DNA from: Candidatus Neomicrothrix sp. UBA4742
Lineage (GTDB): Bacteria; Actinomycetota; Acidimicrobiia; Acidimicrobiales; Acidimicrobilacustridaceae
Length of the DNA stretch: 18,012 nucleotides
NCBI GenBank assembly: GCA_002403895.1
Contig: DHIQ01000226.1
Coordinates: forward strand, 2,571-20,582
Reading direction: 5' to 3'
A program made the position numbers and the translations under genes. Below, in pieces: positions 6,043 through 12,743 of the stretch. Positions within the stretch are counted from its first letter, which is position 1. Every line of letters starts with the position of its first letter. The notes under the pieces were generated by a model. That model searched no databases. It had not been told where the DNA came from and was given only the letters and a program-made list of their open reading frames with translations.

Positions 6043-7260
6043 GTGCGTTCCTTGGCTGTCCTCTCTCTCCATACCTCCCCGCTGGCCCAACCGGGCGCCG
6101 GCGACAGCGGAGGTATGAACGTCTATGTGCGTGAGCTGGTGTCCGCCCTGGCCCAGGCCGGGGTCCGCTCTGACGTCTACGTGCGGCGCTGGCGAGACGA
6201 TCTGCCGGACGTGGTCGACGTCGAGCCTGGGTTCCGGGTGGTGCACGTGCCCGCCGGGCCGGCGGATCTTGTCAAGGAGAAGCTGCCCGAGGTTGTGGAC
6301 GAGTACACCGAGTGGGTGGGTCACCATCTGCGCGAGACGGGCGACACCGACGCCATCCACGCCAACTACTGGCTGTCGGGCCTGGCTGGCCACCGGCTCA
6401 AACACGAGCTGTCCCTGCCCCTGGTCTCCACCTTCCACACTCTGGCCAGGGTGAAGGCCGAGACCGGCGATCCCGAGCCCGACCGCCGGGTCGATGCCGA
6501 AACCGAGGTCATCGCCTGCTCTGACGCCATCCTCGCGTCGTGTCGGGCCGAGGTGCACCAACTCGTCGAGCTGTACGGCGCCGACCCCCAACGCATCGAA
6601 ATCGTGCCGCCCGGCGTGGACCACGCTTTCTTCTCGCCGGGCGACCGCCGCGGCGCCCGCCAAGCGCTCGGTCTGGGTGACCACCCGGTGCTGCTGTTCG
6701 TCGGCCGGATCCAGCCCCTCAAGGGCGCGGACGTCGCCGTGCGGTCGCTGGCAGAGCTGACCGGCTCGCACCCCAATGCCCGGTTGTTGATCGTGGGCGG
6801 CGCCAGCGGGCAGGACGGACCAGCCGAGCAGGTCCGCGTGCGAGGCCTGGTCGACGAGCTCGGATTGTCTGACCAAGTGCGCTTCGTCGAGCCCCAACCC
6901 CACCACCTGCTCTCGACGTATTACCGGGCGGCCGATGCCTGCATCGTGCCCAGCCGCTCGGAGTCGTTCGGACTGGTTGCCCTCGAGGCCGGCGCCTGCG
7001 GCACCCCGGTCGTGGCCGCCGACGTCGGTGGGCTCAGCACCCTGATCGACCATGGCCAGACCGGCTTCCTGGTGGACAGTCGGAACCCGGCGGACTACGC
7101 CGCTGCTCTGGCCAAGATCCTGGACTCGCCCGACTTGACGGCCGACATGGCTATTGCCGCAGCGACGCGGGCCCGGCGCTACACCTGGTCGACCACCGCC
7201 GCCCGCCTCCGCCGGCTCTACGGCGACCTCACCGCCCGAGCGCTGGTCGAGTGCTCGTGA
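6043..7260 (+). CDS. mshA: MshA-like GT4 glycosyltransferase (mycothiol biosynthesis)
   Basis: GT-B fold glycosyltransferase of family GT4, 405 residues. The N-terminus HTSPLAQPGAGDSGGMNVYV (10-29) is the hallmark of MshA, which transfers GlcNAc from UDP-GlcNAc to 1L-myo-inositol 3-phosphate, the first step of mycothiol synthesis. The C-terminal domain has VGRIQPLKGAD with the phosphate-binding Arg and Lys, and the ESFGLVALEAG E-x7-E motif followed by GTPVVAADVGGL. The GTG start has SD AGGAG 4 nt upstream, overlapping the stop of the regulator gene. It is followed by a YbjN-like gene, the same adjacency as in mycobacteria, which supports the assignment. It is slightly shorter than typical MshA. 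A related GT4 enzyme for a different acceptor is the main alternative. Confidence 0.85.
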   Translation: MRSLAVLSLHTSPLAQPGAGDSGGMNVYVRELVSALAQAGVRSDVYVRRWRDDLPDVVDVEPGFRVVHVPAGPADLVKEKLPEVVDEYTEWVGHHLRETGDTDAIHANYWLSGLAGHRLKHELSLPLVSTFHTLARVKAETGDPEPDRRVDAETEVIACSDAILASCRAEVHQLVELYGADPQRIEIVPPGVDHAFFSPGDRRGARQALGLGDHPVLLFVGRIQPLKGADVAVRSLAELTGSHPNARLLIVGGASGQDGPAEQVRVRGLVDELGLSDQVRFVEPQPHHLLSTYYRAADACIVPSRSESFGLVALEAGACGTPVVAADVGGLSTLIDHGQTGFLVDSRNPADYAAALAKILDSPDLTADMAIAAATRARRYTWSTTAARLRRLYGDLTARALVECS

Positions 7261-7285
7261 CGCCTCGCGGCGGCGATCGCTGACC

Positions 7286-7750
7286 ATGGCCGACGAGATT
7301 CTCACGCCGGACGAACTCGACCGACTCGAGGCGCGCATCGACACCTGGCTGGCGGGGGAGCTGGTCGAGAACCCGGTGGTGGCCGCGGTCGATCAGGGTG
7401 AGCAAGGGGAGCGGCGGTGGTACGTCCGGCTGCGAGGTGAGCAGAAGGAGACCTTCACGATCTGGTTCACCCTCGGCCAGCGCACCCTGCACTACGAGAC
7501 CTATGTGATGCCGGCTCCGATCGAGAACCACGCCGAGTTCTACGAGCACCTGTTGCGCCGGAACCTCAGGCTGTACGGGGCGGCGTTCGCCATCGGTGCC
7601 GAGGATGCCGTCTTTCTGGTGGGTCAGATCGGTGCCGGGGCCATCGACGAGGGCGAGCTGGACCGGATTCTCGGGTCGGTCTACGCCTGGGTGGAGCAGT
7701 TCTTCCGCCCGGCGATGCGCATCGGCTACGCCAGCGCCTTCACCTCTTGA
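7286..7750 (+). CDS. YbjN-domain protein
   Basis: A 154-residue soluble acidic protein of the YbjN family, whose fold resembles type III secretion chaperones. The molecular function is not established. It begins ADEILTPDELDRLEARIDTWL and has the family-like central region WYVRLRGEQKETFTIWFTLGQRTLHYETYVMP, followed by ENHAEFYEHLLRRNLRLYGAAFAIGAEDAVFLVG. There is no signal peptide or membrane segment. ATG 7286 follows the mshA stop by 25 nt with no clear SD. The mshA-YbjN order is also found in mycobacteria, so a role linked to mycothiol or its regulation is possible but only inferred. Confidence 0.8.
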   Translation: MADEILTPDELDRLEARIDTWLAGELVENPVVAAVDQGEQGERRWYVRLRGEQKETFTIWFTLGQRTLHYETYVMPAPIENHAEFYEHLLRRNLRLYGAAFAIGAEDAVFLVGQIGAGAIDEGELDRILGSVYAWVEQFFRPAMRIGYASAFTS

Positions 7751-8006
7751 CGACTTCTTCTTGACTTTCATTGCTTTTCCCTTCATCCGATGGCAAAGTG
7801 TGTCCGGCTCGGAGTCACCGGTTGCACGCATCGGGGAAGGTGTGTCGGCGGAGTGGAACCGAGTCGTGGAACGTCAGCTCCCGCCCCGTCCTCGTCGCCC
7901 CCGTGCGCGGGGCGGGGGCCGACTCCGCCGGTGACTCGACCGTACCGTGGCGACGGGCCGGCGAACCGGGGCCGATGGGAGACGGCCCCAGGGGTAGGGT
8001 CCGGCC
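7751..8006. other. 256-bp gene-free region before proC
   Basis: It starts with a pyrimidine-rich, relatively AT-rich patch (about 7753-7800, including TTGACT at 7761-7766). It continues with two imperfect repeats sharing GTGTGTC and GGAGT, then a strong GC hairpin at about 7894-7923 (GTCGCCCCC against GGGGG-C-CGAC, one bulge) without a T tract. No SD-led ORF, tRNA or known RNA family is recognisable. Confidence 0.4.
7995..8000 (+). promoter_or_regulatory. candidate -10 box (TAGGGT), leaderless proC
   Basis: TAGGGT is followed by exactly 6 nt and then ATG 8007. There is no SD in between and no recognisable -35. Confidence 0.45.
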
Positions 8007-8792
8007 ATGACACGACTGGTGATGGTCGGCGGTGGACGCATGGGGGAGGCCCTGCTGGGTGGGCTCATCGGATCGGGGTGGGCCACCGCGTCCGAGCTCG
8101 CCGTGGTCGAGCCGGTCCCCGCCCGCCGCGACGAGTTGGCGGCCCGCTACCCCGGCCTGACGGTGACCGACGAGCCCCGCGGGGGCGACGGGGTCGTCCT
8201 GGCCGTCAAGCCCCACCAGATCGAAGAGGCCTGCCACGCCCTGGCCGGTCTCGACGTCGGGCGGGTGCTGTCGATCGCCGCCGGGGTGACCCTCGATCGG
8301 CTCGAATTCGCGCTGGGGTCGGGCGTGCCCGTGGTGCGGGCCATGCCCAACACCCCAGCGCTCGTCGGAGCCGGAGCGGCGGCCATCGCCGGCGGCACCC
8401 ATGCCGTCGCCGCCGATCTGGACTGGGCCGAGGCCGTGCTCGGCGCGGTGGGCATCGTGGTCCGGGTCTCGGAGGCCCAGCTCGACGCGGTGACCGGCCT
8501 GTCGGGCTCGGGTCCGGCGTACGTGTTCCTGGTGGCCGAGGCCCTCATCGAGGCGGGTGTGCTGGTGGGACTGGCCCGTGATGTGAGCACCGACCTGGCT
8601 GTCCAGACCCTGCTGGGCTCCGCCCGCCTGCTGGCCGAGACCGGGGACGACCCAGCCCAGTTGCGGGCGGCCGTGACTTCACCGGGTGGCACCACTGCCG
8701 CCGGCCTTCGGGCGCTGGAGGACCGGGCCACCCGCGCCGCCTTCATCGCCGCGGTCGTGGCGGCTCGCGACCGCTCGGCCGAACTGGCCTGA
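8007..8792 (+). CDS. proC: pyrroline-5-carboxylate reductase
   Basis: Catalyses the NAD(P)H-dependent reduction of 1-pyrroline-5-carboxylate to L-proline, the last step of proline synthesis, in the cytoplasm. At 261 residues it is full length. The N-terminal Rossmann motif is VMVGGGRMGEALLGGL (5-20). AVKPHQ and VRAMPNTPALVGAG follow, and the C-terminal dimerisation and substrate domain carries LSGSGPAYVFLVAEAL and VTSPGGTTAAGL, the family signature. The start is fixed by the Rossmann strand and by the -10 box 6 nt upstream. It stands alone, with a gene-free region before it and a strong inverted repeat after it. Confidence 0.95.
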   Translation: MTRLVMVGGGRMGEALLGGLIGSGWATASELAVVEPVPARRDELAARYPGLTVTDEPRGGDGVVLAVKPHQIEEACHALAGLDVGRVLSIAAGVTLDRLEFALGSGVPVVRAMPNTPALVGAGAAAIAGGTHAVAADLDWAEAVLGAVGIVVRVSEAQLDAVTGLSGSGPAYVFLVAEALIEAGVLVGLARDVSTDLAVQTLLGSARLLAETGDDPAQLRAAVTSPGGTTAAGLRALEDRATRAAFIAAVVAARDRSAELA

Positions 8793-8846
8793 GTTCCCCG
8801 GTTCTCCCACGGTCCACGCGCTCCCCTTCCCTTCCCTCCCCGCCCC

Positions 8847-8886
8847 GGCGACGATTTTGTCCCCCGTGGGGCACCTAATCGTCGCC
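8847..8886 (+). terminator. strong inverted repeat downstream of proC, candidate terminator
   Basis: GGCGACGATT (8847-8856) and AATCGTCGCC (8877-8886) pair perfectly over 10 bp. The 20-nt interior can form a second stem (CCCC-CGT-GGGG). It follows a pyrimidine tract (about 8821-8846) and precedes the SAM-hydrolase promoter, so proC termination is likely. A regulatory role for the downstream gene cannot be excluded. Confidence 0.5.
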
Positions 8887-8913
8887 AGAATCCGCTCGAG
8901 GACGGGCTAGCGG

Positions 8914-8919
8914 TAGCGT
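8914..8919 (+). promoter_or_regulatory. candidate -10 box (TAGCGT) of the SAM-hydrolase gene
   Basis: TAGCGT lies 9 nt before ATG 8929, which allows a leaderless or nearly leaderless transcript. There is no SD before the ATG. Confidence 0.35.
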
Positions 8920-8928
8920 CACCAACCC

Positions 8929-9849
8929 ATGGCTCTGCGCTACGACACCATCTCCTTCCTGTCCGATTACGGCCATCGGGACGAGTTCGTGGGCGTGGTG
9001 AAGTCCGTCATCCGCTCCCTCAGCCCTGAGGTGGCGGTGGTGGACGTGACCCATGAGATCCCCGCCTACGACGTCCGGGCCGGGGGCCTCACGCTGGCCC
9101 GCAGCGCCCAGTACCTCTGCCCCGGTGTGGTGCTGGCCGTGGTCGACCCCGGGGTGGGCGGCGAGCGGCGGGCAATCGCGGTGGAGGTCGGCGACGGGAT
9201 CTCCGTGCTCATCGGGCCGGACAATGGGCTGCTGGCTCCGGCCGTGGCCCTCGTCGGCGGCGCCACCCGGGCCATCGAGTTGGCCAACAAGAACTACCAG
9301 CTCCCCGCCCCGGGCCCAACGTTCGCGGGGCGTGATGTGTTCGCTCCCGCCGCGGCCCATCTCTGCTTAGGGGTGGACCTGCTCGAACTGGGCAACGTCA
9401 TCGACCCAGCGGGGCTCATGCCGGGGGTGTTGCCCATCAGCCACCTCGACGAGGACGGTGCCCTGGCCGCCGAGGTCCTGTGGGTCGACGGCTACGGTAA
9501 CGCCCAGCTCAACGTCGACCCGTCCGACATCGAGGAGTTCGGTGATCGGGTGTCGGTGCGATTCGGCGACGAGCGGCGCACCGCCAAGCGCGCCACCACC
9601 TACGGCGAGATCGGCCCCGGCGAGATCGGCCTGGTGGTGGACTCTTACGGCTTGCTCTCGGTGGTAGTGGATCGCGTCTCGGCGGCGACCGAGCTGGGTC
9701 TGCGGCCCGGTACCGAGGTCACCCTCGAGGGTTTTGGTGACGAGCAGGAGGGCAGCGGCGTCAGCACCCGGGTGCAGATCGGGGCCAAGCCCCATTTGGA
9801 CACACGGTCCGACGCCGGGCCCGACGACCAGGCCGGGGAGGACACATGA
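8929..9849 (+). CDS. S-adenosyl-L-methionine hydrolase (adenosine-forming), DUF62 family
   Basis: A 306-residue member of the SAM hydroxide adenosyltransferase (DUF62) family, related to fluorinase and chlorinase. These enzymes use an activated water to split SAM into adenosine and methionine. Visible features are FLSDYGHRDEFVGVVKSVI (10-28) with the ribose-contacting Asp13, VDPGVGGERRAIAV carrying D73 and R80, and FAGRDVFAPAAAHL with H144. These three fit the Asp-Arg-His triad that distinguishes hydrolases from halogenases. The C-terminal domain includes DGYGNAQLN. A polar tail of about 25 residues after VQIGAKPHLD is probably disordered. The stop overlaps the start of a 29-residue membrane peptide (ATGA). 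Confidence 0.88.
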   Translation: MALRYDTISFLSDYGHRDEFVGVVKSVIRSLSPEVAVVDVTHEIPAYDVRAGGLTLARSAQYLCPGVVLAVVDPGVGGERRAIAVEVGDGISVLIGPDNGLLAPAVALVGGATRAIELANKNYQLPAPGPTFAGRDVFAPAAAHLCLGVDLLELGNVIDPAGLMPGVLPISHLDEDGALAAEVLWVDGYGNAQLNVDPSDIEEFGDRVSVRFGDERRTAKRATTYGEIGPGEIGLVVDSYGLLSVVVDRVSAATELGLRPGTEVTLEGFGDEQEGSGVSTRVQIGAKPHLDTRSDAGPDDQAGEDT

Positions 9850-9935
9850 GGAAGGGCACCACCATCACGCTGGCCATCCTTCTGCTGTTCATCATGGGGG
9901 CGGCCGTCCTCCAGCTCTTCGTGCTCAACCGCTAG
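9846..9935 (+). CDS. 29-residue single-pass membrane peptide
   Basis: A small ORF encoding MRKGTTITLAILLLFIMGAA then VLQLFVLNR: a basic N-terminus, one hydrophobic span (about residues 7-26) and a polar end. ATG 9846 overlaps the SAM-hydrolase stop (ATGA) and has a good Shine-Dalgarno, GGGGAGG, just upstream, so it is translationally coupled. The composition is that of a transmembrane helix rather than a chance frame. Function unknown; it could anchor or modulate the upstream enzyme or a transporter. It is too short for most gene callers. Confidence 0.65.
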   Translation: MRKGTTITLAILLLFIMGAAVLQLFVLNR

Positions 9936-9992
9936 TCGAGGTTTGCCCGCGGGCCCCAGCCACCACCCCAGCTTCCCAAGAGATACGCGGGA

Positions 9993-10865
9993 TCAGCTCG
10001 ACGTGGCCAGCCGGTCACGGGTGAAGCGGCGGCCGTTCACCACGACCAGCGTGAGGGCCAGCGCCCAGATGACCGCGCCGAAGGCGAGAACCACCGGCAC
10101 CGGGGCCAGCAACAGCGCGGAGGCCTGCCCAGCGGCCAGGAAGATCAGCGGGAGGATCACGACCACGCCGAGCTGGTTTGCTTCCTGCGTGGTCTTGGAT
10201 CGACCCGACACGATGACCAACAGGCCCAGGGCGAGCAGGGCGACCGCGGGGGCGACCCACACGATTACGGCGAGCCATTGGGTGAAGGGAACGAAGACCC
10301 GGTGCATCACCGGCCACGCCACGATGTTGGAGACGATCGCGTAGACGATGGCCCCCAACCAGGTGATGGACAAGGCCGGCAGGAAGGCGCTCAACACCTT
10401 GGCCAGGAACAGGTCCCGGTCGGAGATGGGGAGGTACATCAGGCTCTCGAGGGTGCGTCGCTCCTTCTCGCCGGCGAAGGCGTCGGCGGCCAGCGCGGCC
10501 GACACCATGAGGGGGATGACCAAGAGCAGGGGGGACAGGATGTAACCCAAGACCAGCACCACGATCTGCTCACGGGCGGGCAGGGAGAGGATGGGCTTGA
10601 CCAACTCCTTGACCATCGGCGAGCTGAGGGCGTTGGTCACGGTCTCGGTCGGCGCCGACCGGGCGAACAGCCCGAGGCCGATGGGCAGGCCGACCAGCAA
10701 CACGATCGGCACCAGCGTCATCGGCACCATGATCGCCTTGGACCTGCGCACCGCGGTGAGGTCCTTGCGGGTGACCAACCAGATGGCGGACCAGTCCCGC
10801 CGGTGCCGGGCTCGAGTCGTCGTCGGTGTGTCCGGAGTGGCGGCCGTGGTAGCGGTGGCCGTCAT
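9993..10865 (-). CDS. ABC-2 type transporter permease
   Basis: A 290-residue permease of the ABC-2/NatB type. A Thr/Ala-rich and basic cytoplasmic N-terminus (1-24) precedes WLVTRKDLTAVRRSK, which leads into TM1 (about 46-66). An extracytoplasmic loop follows, then a TM pair, then the conserved cytoplasmic segment AFAGEKERRTLESLMYLPIS, typical of ABC-2 permeases at the coupling helix, then about four more membrane spans. It overlaps the ATPase gene by 4 nt (ATG 10865 with TGA), so the two form one exporter. The substrate is not determinable from the sequence; NatAB-like Na+ export or drug/lipid export are both open. Confidence 0.85.
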   Translation of the reverse strand: MTATATTAATPDTPTTTRARHRRDWSAIWLVTRKDLTAVRRSKAIMVPMTLVPIVLLVGLPIGLGLFARSAPTETVTNALSSPMVKELVKPILSLPAREQIVVLVLGYILSPLLLVIPLMVSAALAADAFAGEKERRTLESLMYLPISDRDLFLAKVLSAFLPALSITWLGAIVYAIVSNIVAWPVMHRVFVPFTQWLAVIVWVAPAVALLALGLLVIVSGRSKTTQEANQLGVVVILPLIFLAAGQASALLLAPVPVVLAFGAVIWALALTLVVVNGRRFTRDRLATSS

Positions 10866-11860
10866 GGCGTCGCCTCCGCCGCCGTCGGGGAGTGCAGGAA
10901 GCCGTCGGTGGCCGCGGTCCCGTGCTCGGCCAGGATGCGGGCCTCGATGGCGAAGTACACGTCTTCCAGGCTGGGGGCCCGTGACGCCACCTCGTACACC
11001 GGTACGCCCCGCCCGACCATGGCCGCAACGGCTCGGGGTAGCACTTCGCGATCCGCCACCCGGAGCCGGGCGCCGTCGGGTGAGCGTTCGGTCTCGGTCA
11101 CGCCGGGGACCGCAGCCAGAGCGGCCAGCGTCTCGGCGGTCGCCGGGGCGCCCAGGTCGAGCGCGGCACCGATGCCCTGCCAGATCTCTGCCGCCAGCTC
11201 GTCGGGCCGGCCGAAGGCGCGCAGATGGCCGTGGTGGAGCACGGCCATGCGGTCGGCCAGCCGGCCAGCCTCGCCCAGGAAGTGGGTGGCCAGCACGATC
11301 GTGCGCCCTTCGCCGGCCAGGGACTGGATCAGGTCGATGACGTCACGGGTGCCGGCCGGGTCAAGGCCCGAGGTGGGCTCGTCGAGGAACAGCACTTCCG
11401 GGTCGTGCAGCAGTGCCCGGGCCAGGGCCACCCGCTTGCGCTGCCCGGTGGAGAACCCTTGCGTGAGGTCGTCGGCCCGTTCGTCCATGCCGAAACGCTC
11501 AAGGAGGTCATCCACTCGCCGTTTGGCGGCATCGGGCGAGAAGCCCCGGATCCGGGCCGTGAACAGGAGGTTCTCCCGGGTGGTGAGCCGATCGTCCAGA
11601 CCCGCGTTCTCAGTCAGTACCCCGGTGTGGCGGCGGACCTCGTCGCCGTCGGCCACCGGGTCCCGCCCGAGCACCCGCGACCAACCCCGGTCCGGGCTGA
11701 GGACGCCGTTGAGCAGCCGGACCGTCGTGGTCTTGCCCGCTCCGTTCGGGCCGAGCAGGGCCAGCACCTCCCCTGGCTCGACGACGAGGCTGAGGCCATC
11801 CAGCGCCGGTCCGCTGGCGAAGCTGCGGCTCAGCTCGTGCGTCTCGATGGCGTTGCCCAT
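10862..11860 (-). CDS. ABC transporter ATP-binding protein (ABC-2/NatA-like)
   Basis: A 332-residue ATPase energising the adjacent permease. It shows Walker A GPNGAGKTT (37-45), a variant signature FSTGQRKRVALARAL (136-150), Walker B VLFLDEPTSGLD (156-167), and the switch His in ATHFL (H193). The usual Q-loop region reads LTENAGLDDRLT, with Glu or Asn where Gln often occurs, as in several NatA-like proteins. A C-terminal regulatory extension of about 110 residues ends LEDVYFAIEARILAEHG, common in this subfamily. ATG 11860 is chosen over a start 36 nt upstream because it begins just before the first strand and has CACAAT 6 nt before it on the same strand. It lies 60 nt downstream of the CAP gene, so partial readthrough is possible. 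Confidence 0.9.
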   Translation of the reverse strand: MGNAIETHELSRSFASGPALDGLSLVVEPGEVLALLGPNGAGKTTTVRLLNGVLSPDRGWSRVLGRDPVADGDEVRRHTGVLTENAGLDDRLTTRENLLFTARIRGFSPDAAKRRVDDLLERFGMDERADDLTQGFSTGQRKRVALARALLHDPEVLFLDEPTSGLDPAGTRDVIDLIQSLAGEGRTIVLATHFLGEAGRLADRMAVLHHGHLRAFGRPDELAAEIWQGIGAALDLGAPATAETLAALAAVPGVTETERSPDGARLRVADREVLPRAVAAMVGRGVPVYEVASRAPSLEDVYFAIEARILAEHGTAATDGFLHSPTAAEATP

Positions 11861-11920
11861 GGGCTCATTGTGGTCCGCTGCCGCCCGGCCCGTCACACCG
11901 GGGCCGAGGACGACCGTCGA

Positions 11921-12610
11921 TCAGCTCGACAGGTGTCGTAGTGCCGACAAGACCGTGGCCACCCGGGCGGAATCGGCGGGTGGCGGCGGACCGGATGGGG
12001 ACGGGGCCGGGACGACGGGGGCCGGGGCGGCGGGGGCCGCGCTCGGAGCCGTGGTCGTCGTGGTCCTGGGGGCCTTGGGCTTGGGCGTCGCCGCCGGTTT
12101 CGGTGCGGGGGCCGGTGCCGGGGCGGGTGATCCGCCGCCACCAAGTTGCATGAAACGGTGGCAGGTCCACTGACGCCCACCCGCGTAGGTCACGCCGACG
12201 CCCACGTAGTTGAACGCCGGATCGACGATGTTCTCGTAGTGATGGGCGCTGGCCACGAAGGCCGACCAGATCACGTCGTTGTTCGGCCCGACCCCGACGT
12301 TCTCGCCCAGCTTGGACCAGTTCACGGTCAGCCCAGAAGAGATGTCGGGCGCATGGGCCAGGGTACCGGTGGCAGCCATGTGATCGGCCCAGCCCTGAGC
12401 GGCGGCGGTGAGCTGGCCATCGACCCCCAGGGGAGCGACGCCCACCGAGGCGCGCAGACCGTTGATCCGAGCCACGTAGTCATTGGCGTCGCCGCCGGCC
12501 GCACCGGCCTGGGCGGGAACGAGGATGGCCATGAGCACGGCCAGGGCCAGCGCGGGGAGCACCAGACGGACCCGCCGTAGCCGCATCGAGGGGTGAGGGG
12601 AACAACGCAT
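11921..12610 (-). CDS. secreted CAP-domain (SCP/PR-1-like) protein with Pro/Thr-rich tail
   Basis: About 229 residues. The signal peptide has a basic MRLRRVR region, a hydrophobic core (about 17-33) and cleavage near AGAAG. The CAP domain (about 43-157) shows NGLRASVGVAPL, LTAAAQGWADHMAATGTLAHA, LGENVGVG, SAHHYENIVDPAFNYVGVGV and WTCHRFMQL, matching the bacterial YkwD/SCP family. A low-complexity tail follows (PAPAPAPAPKP, TTTTTAPS, then Pro/Ala runs), ending in a short helix-like ARVATVLSALRHLSS. Bacterial CAP functions are mostly unknown. ATG 12610 is preferred; ATG 12586 (residue 9) would give a more conventional short signal peptide and cannot be excluded. The TTTTTAP linker resembles that of the LPVTG protein. 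Confidence 0.87.
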   Translation of the reverse strand: MRCSPHPSMRLRRVRLVLPALALAVLMAILVPAQAGAAGGDANDYVARINGLRASVGVAPLGVDGQLTAAAQGWADHMAATGTLAHAPDISSGLTVNWSKLGENVGVGPNNDVIWSAFVASAHHYENIVDPAFNYVGVGVTYAGGRQWTCHRFMQLGGGGSPAPAPAPAPKPAATPKPKAPRTTTTTAPSAAPAAPAPVVPAPSPSGPPPPADSARVATVLSALRHLSS

Positions 12611-12743
12611 CGTGGTCGTATCGACACAATGCGAGCGAAACTGGAGTGCGATGACTTCGGCCACACCGCTCCCGGGCGCTAACGTGACCGCACATCGAAT
12701 CCTGGGGGCCCCTGGTCACCCTGGAGCAAGGGAGCATGGCTGC

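Noticed and set aside
5776..7344. Long minus-strand frame antisense to mshA
   Set aside because: Shadow frame; mshA has strong motifs and an SD on the plus strand.
7810..7900. Possible cobalamin-type riboswitch (GGGGAAGGTGTG followed by GGAACC)
   Set aside because: Only fragments resemble the class; the B12 box and core helices are missing, and the downstream gene is proC with an apparently leaderless start.
10278..12173. Long plus-strand frame antisense to the ABC exporter and CAP gene
   Set aside because: Low-complexity translation with no motifs; both minus-strand ABC genes are unmistakable.
12612..12743. Upstream GTG start for the acyl-CoA synthetase
   Set aside because: It would begin within 2 nt of the divergent CAP start and add 44 residues without family similarity; GTG 12744 has a good SD.
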